Of a stretch of 6,217 nt of DNA, positions 5,115-6,217 are shown piece by piece. The translations under genes and the position numbers were made by a program. The notes beneath the pieces are model-generated. The model did not search any database and had not been told where the DNA came from. It was given only the letters and a program-made list of their open reading frames with translations. This DNA comes from Planctomycetales bacterium (GTDB lineage Bacteria; Planctomycetota; Planctomycetia; Gemmatales; Gemmataceae). The stretch is taken from the NCBI GenBank assembly GCA_020054355.1, contig JAGVLI010000940.1:1-6217 (forward strand), given 5' to 3'. Every line of letters starts with the position of its first letter. Positions within the stretch are counted from its first letter, which is position 1.

Positions 5115-6143
5115 TCACTTGCCGGCGCGGGCCAATTTGAACAGCTCCGAGGTCATCTTCATGATGTAGAGATCGTCGTGCTTGGGATCGTACTCGATCC
5201 AGGTCAGGGTCGAGATGCCCTTCAATTCCTTGGGCGGCGCGATCGGCTTGGACCAGCTGGCCCCGCCATCGGTGCTTTCGACGACGCCCGCGCCGGTCAG
5301 CACGAACAGCTGCTTGGCGTCCTTGCCGAAGATCGGGCCGTAACGGCCGTCCTTCAGATCGCCGAGCTTCTTCCAGGTCTCACCCTTGTCGGCCGTGCTG
5401 ATGAGCGCGCCGTCCACCAGCCAGTAGAGCACGCCGTCGCGGAATTTCGGCAGCGCCTTGCCGGCGATGTAACCGTCGGCCACCGGCTTGAAGGTCTTGG
5501 CGCCGTCCACGGTGCGCAGGATGCCCGGCTTGGCGACGTCCTTGCTCTTGGCCTGGGAGACGACCGCCGTCTTCCCGTCGAAGACCCAGGCCGGCCCATA
5601 GCCCTTGCCCACTTCGTCGAAGCTCTGACCGCCGTCGTGCGAGACCAGCAGCAGGTCGGCGGCTTCGTGCTTCAGCGCCAGCACGAACTTGTGGTCCGGA
5701 TCGGTCCAGTCGAGGGCGAACCAATCGACATGGCCGGACTTCCCGTTCATCATTTTCCAGTTAGCGCCCTCGTCGGTGCTGTAGGAAATGGGCGCGCCGT
5801 AGACCAGCGCCGTGACGATCTTCTTGCTCTGGCCGGTCGGGTCCATCAGCAGGCAGCCGGGCGTTTCCGTGCGCCCTTTCAGGCCCTTGTCGCTCAGCCG
5901 TTTGAAGGTCTTGCAACGGTCGGTCGAGGAGTAGAGGCCCTTGTCGCTAAGGTTGAGGTAGACCGTGCCGGACTGATGATCGACCAGCATGCCGCACAGG
6001 CCGCCGTAGCCGGGCTTTTCGGTTTTCAAGAGTTCGGCGGTCACGGTTTCCCAGTCGCCGTCAGCGGCGACCGCGACGGAGAGGAAACCGCCGCAGGCCA
6101 GCAGGGCGGCGAAGCGGATCAACGATGGCTTGAGCGCGAACAT
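5115..6143 (-). CDS. Secreted BNR/Asp-box beta-propeller protein
   Basis: A 342-residue exported protein with a sialidase-like propeller fold. The N-terminus is a signal peptide: basic start MFALKPSLIR, hydrophobic core, and a likely AVA/AD cleavage near 26-27. Six Asp-box motifs (S/T-x-D-x-G-x-T/S-W/F) are visible at about 73-80, 122-129, 168-175, 211-218, 250-257 and 290-297; the first has lost its glycine (STDRCKTF) and the fourth is TVDGAKTF. Asp boxes are structural turns, so enzymatic activity cannot be deduced; no sialidase RIP motif or arginine triad was recognised. It probably acts in the periplasm or outside the cell, binding or scaffolding. The ATG at 6143-6141 is preferred over one nine codons upstream (6170), because AAGGAG precedes it by 6 bases and the signal peptide starts there. 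It converges on the 2TM gene. Confidence 0.9.
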   Translation of the reverse strand: MFALKPSLIRFAALLACGGFLSVAVAADGDWETVTAELLKTEKPGYGGLCGMLVDHQSGTVYLNLSDKGLYSSTDRCKTFKRLSDKGLKGRTETPGCLLMDPTGQSKKIVTALVYGAPISYSTDEGANWKMMNGKSGHVDWFALDWTDPDHKFVLALKHEAADLLLVSHDGGQSFDEVGKGYGPAWVFDGKTAVVSQAKSKDVAKPGILRTVDGAKTFKPVADGYIAGKALPKFRDGVLYWLVDGALISTADKGETWKKLGDLKDGRYGPIFGKDAKQLFVLTGAGVVESTDGGASWSKPIAPPKELKGISTLTWIEYDPKHDDLYIMKMTSELFKLARAGK

Positions 6144-6149
6144 GGCAGG

Positions 6150-6155
6150 CTCCTT
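6150..6155 (-). promoter_or_regulatory. Ribosome binding site for the BNR protein
   Basis: AAGGAG on the minus strand, 6 bases before the ATG at 6143. It decides against the ATG at 6170. Confidence 0.8.
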
Positions 6156-6180
6156 GGGGTGAAGAAACATGGAAAGTAGC

Positions 6181-6215
6181 CCGCCGCTCCGCGGCGGAAC
6201 GAGCGGCGCAGCCGC
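6181..6215. repeat. GC-rich tandem hairpins at the right edge
   Basis: CCGCCG/CGGCGG at 6181-6197 (5-base loop) is followed by GCGGC/GCCGC at 6203-6215 (3-base loop). They lie upstream of the BNR gene, with nothing coding visible in the last 47 bases. It may be a repeat element cut by the window edge. Confidence 0.5.
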
Positions 6216-6217
6216 GA

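Noticed and set aside
5178..6179. 333-residue plus-strand open frame opposite the BNR gene
   Set aside because: It is antisense to a protein with a signal peptide and six Asp boxes; its own product has no recognisable motif.
1..6217. CRISPR array or rRNA
   Set aside because: No regularly spaced direct repeats and no rRNA-like sequence were seen; the repeats present are single inverted repeats.

Overview
The window looks like chromosomal DNA of a planctomycete, most likely Gemmataceae-like. This is an inference from the GC-rich codon use, the many small palindromic repeats between and within genes, and small proteins of a style typical of that group. No rRNA or other taxonomic marker is present.

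Layout, left to right. (1) Positions 1-308 hold the 3' end of an IS66-family transposase gene, interrupted by an in-frame amber codon and followed by a possible right end of the element. (2) Positions 309-600 are non-coding and carry two hairpins. (3) A polytopic NhaD/citrate-transporter-type antiporter lies at 601-1995 (+); a palindromic element sits in frame inside one of its loops. (4) Converging on it across only 20 bp is a coupled two-gene unit on the minus strand, DUF4258 followed by DUF2283 with overlapping stop and start codons. This is a toxin-antitoxin-like arrangement. A scrap of coding-like sequence lies just upstream of it. (5) A lone minus-strand gene at 2773-3327 encodes an unrecognised helical protein. 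Its AT-richer codon use differs from its neighbours, and it has a good promoter and ribosome binding site (RBS). (6) A divergent intergenic region at 3328-3703 carries that promoter and a second, plus-strand one with a long leader. The leader belongs to a single-RRM glycine-rich RNA-binding protein gene (3704-4003), which is followed by an 11-bp perfect hairpin. (7) Three small plus-strand genes at 4112-5005 (two unrecognised small soluble proteins, then a 2TM-domain membrane protein) look like one operon, each with a Shine-Dalgarno sequence. (8) A perfect 26-bp inverted repeat with nested palindromes separates this operon from a convergent gene. (9) That gene (5115-6143, minus) encodes a secreted Asp-box (BNR) beta-propeller protein. 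(10) The right edge ends in GC-rich hairpins.

The genes do not form one pathway. The window reads as ordinary housekeeping or accessory chromosome with IS debris, a toxin-antitoxin-like pair, a probably acquired orphan gene and several classes of small palindromic repeats. The strongest leads are the in-frame palindromic insertion in the antiporter, the nested 26-bp repeat, the DUF4258-DUF2283 pair and the leader of the RRM gene. I do not see convincing evidence for a large new multi-gene system.
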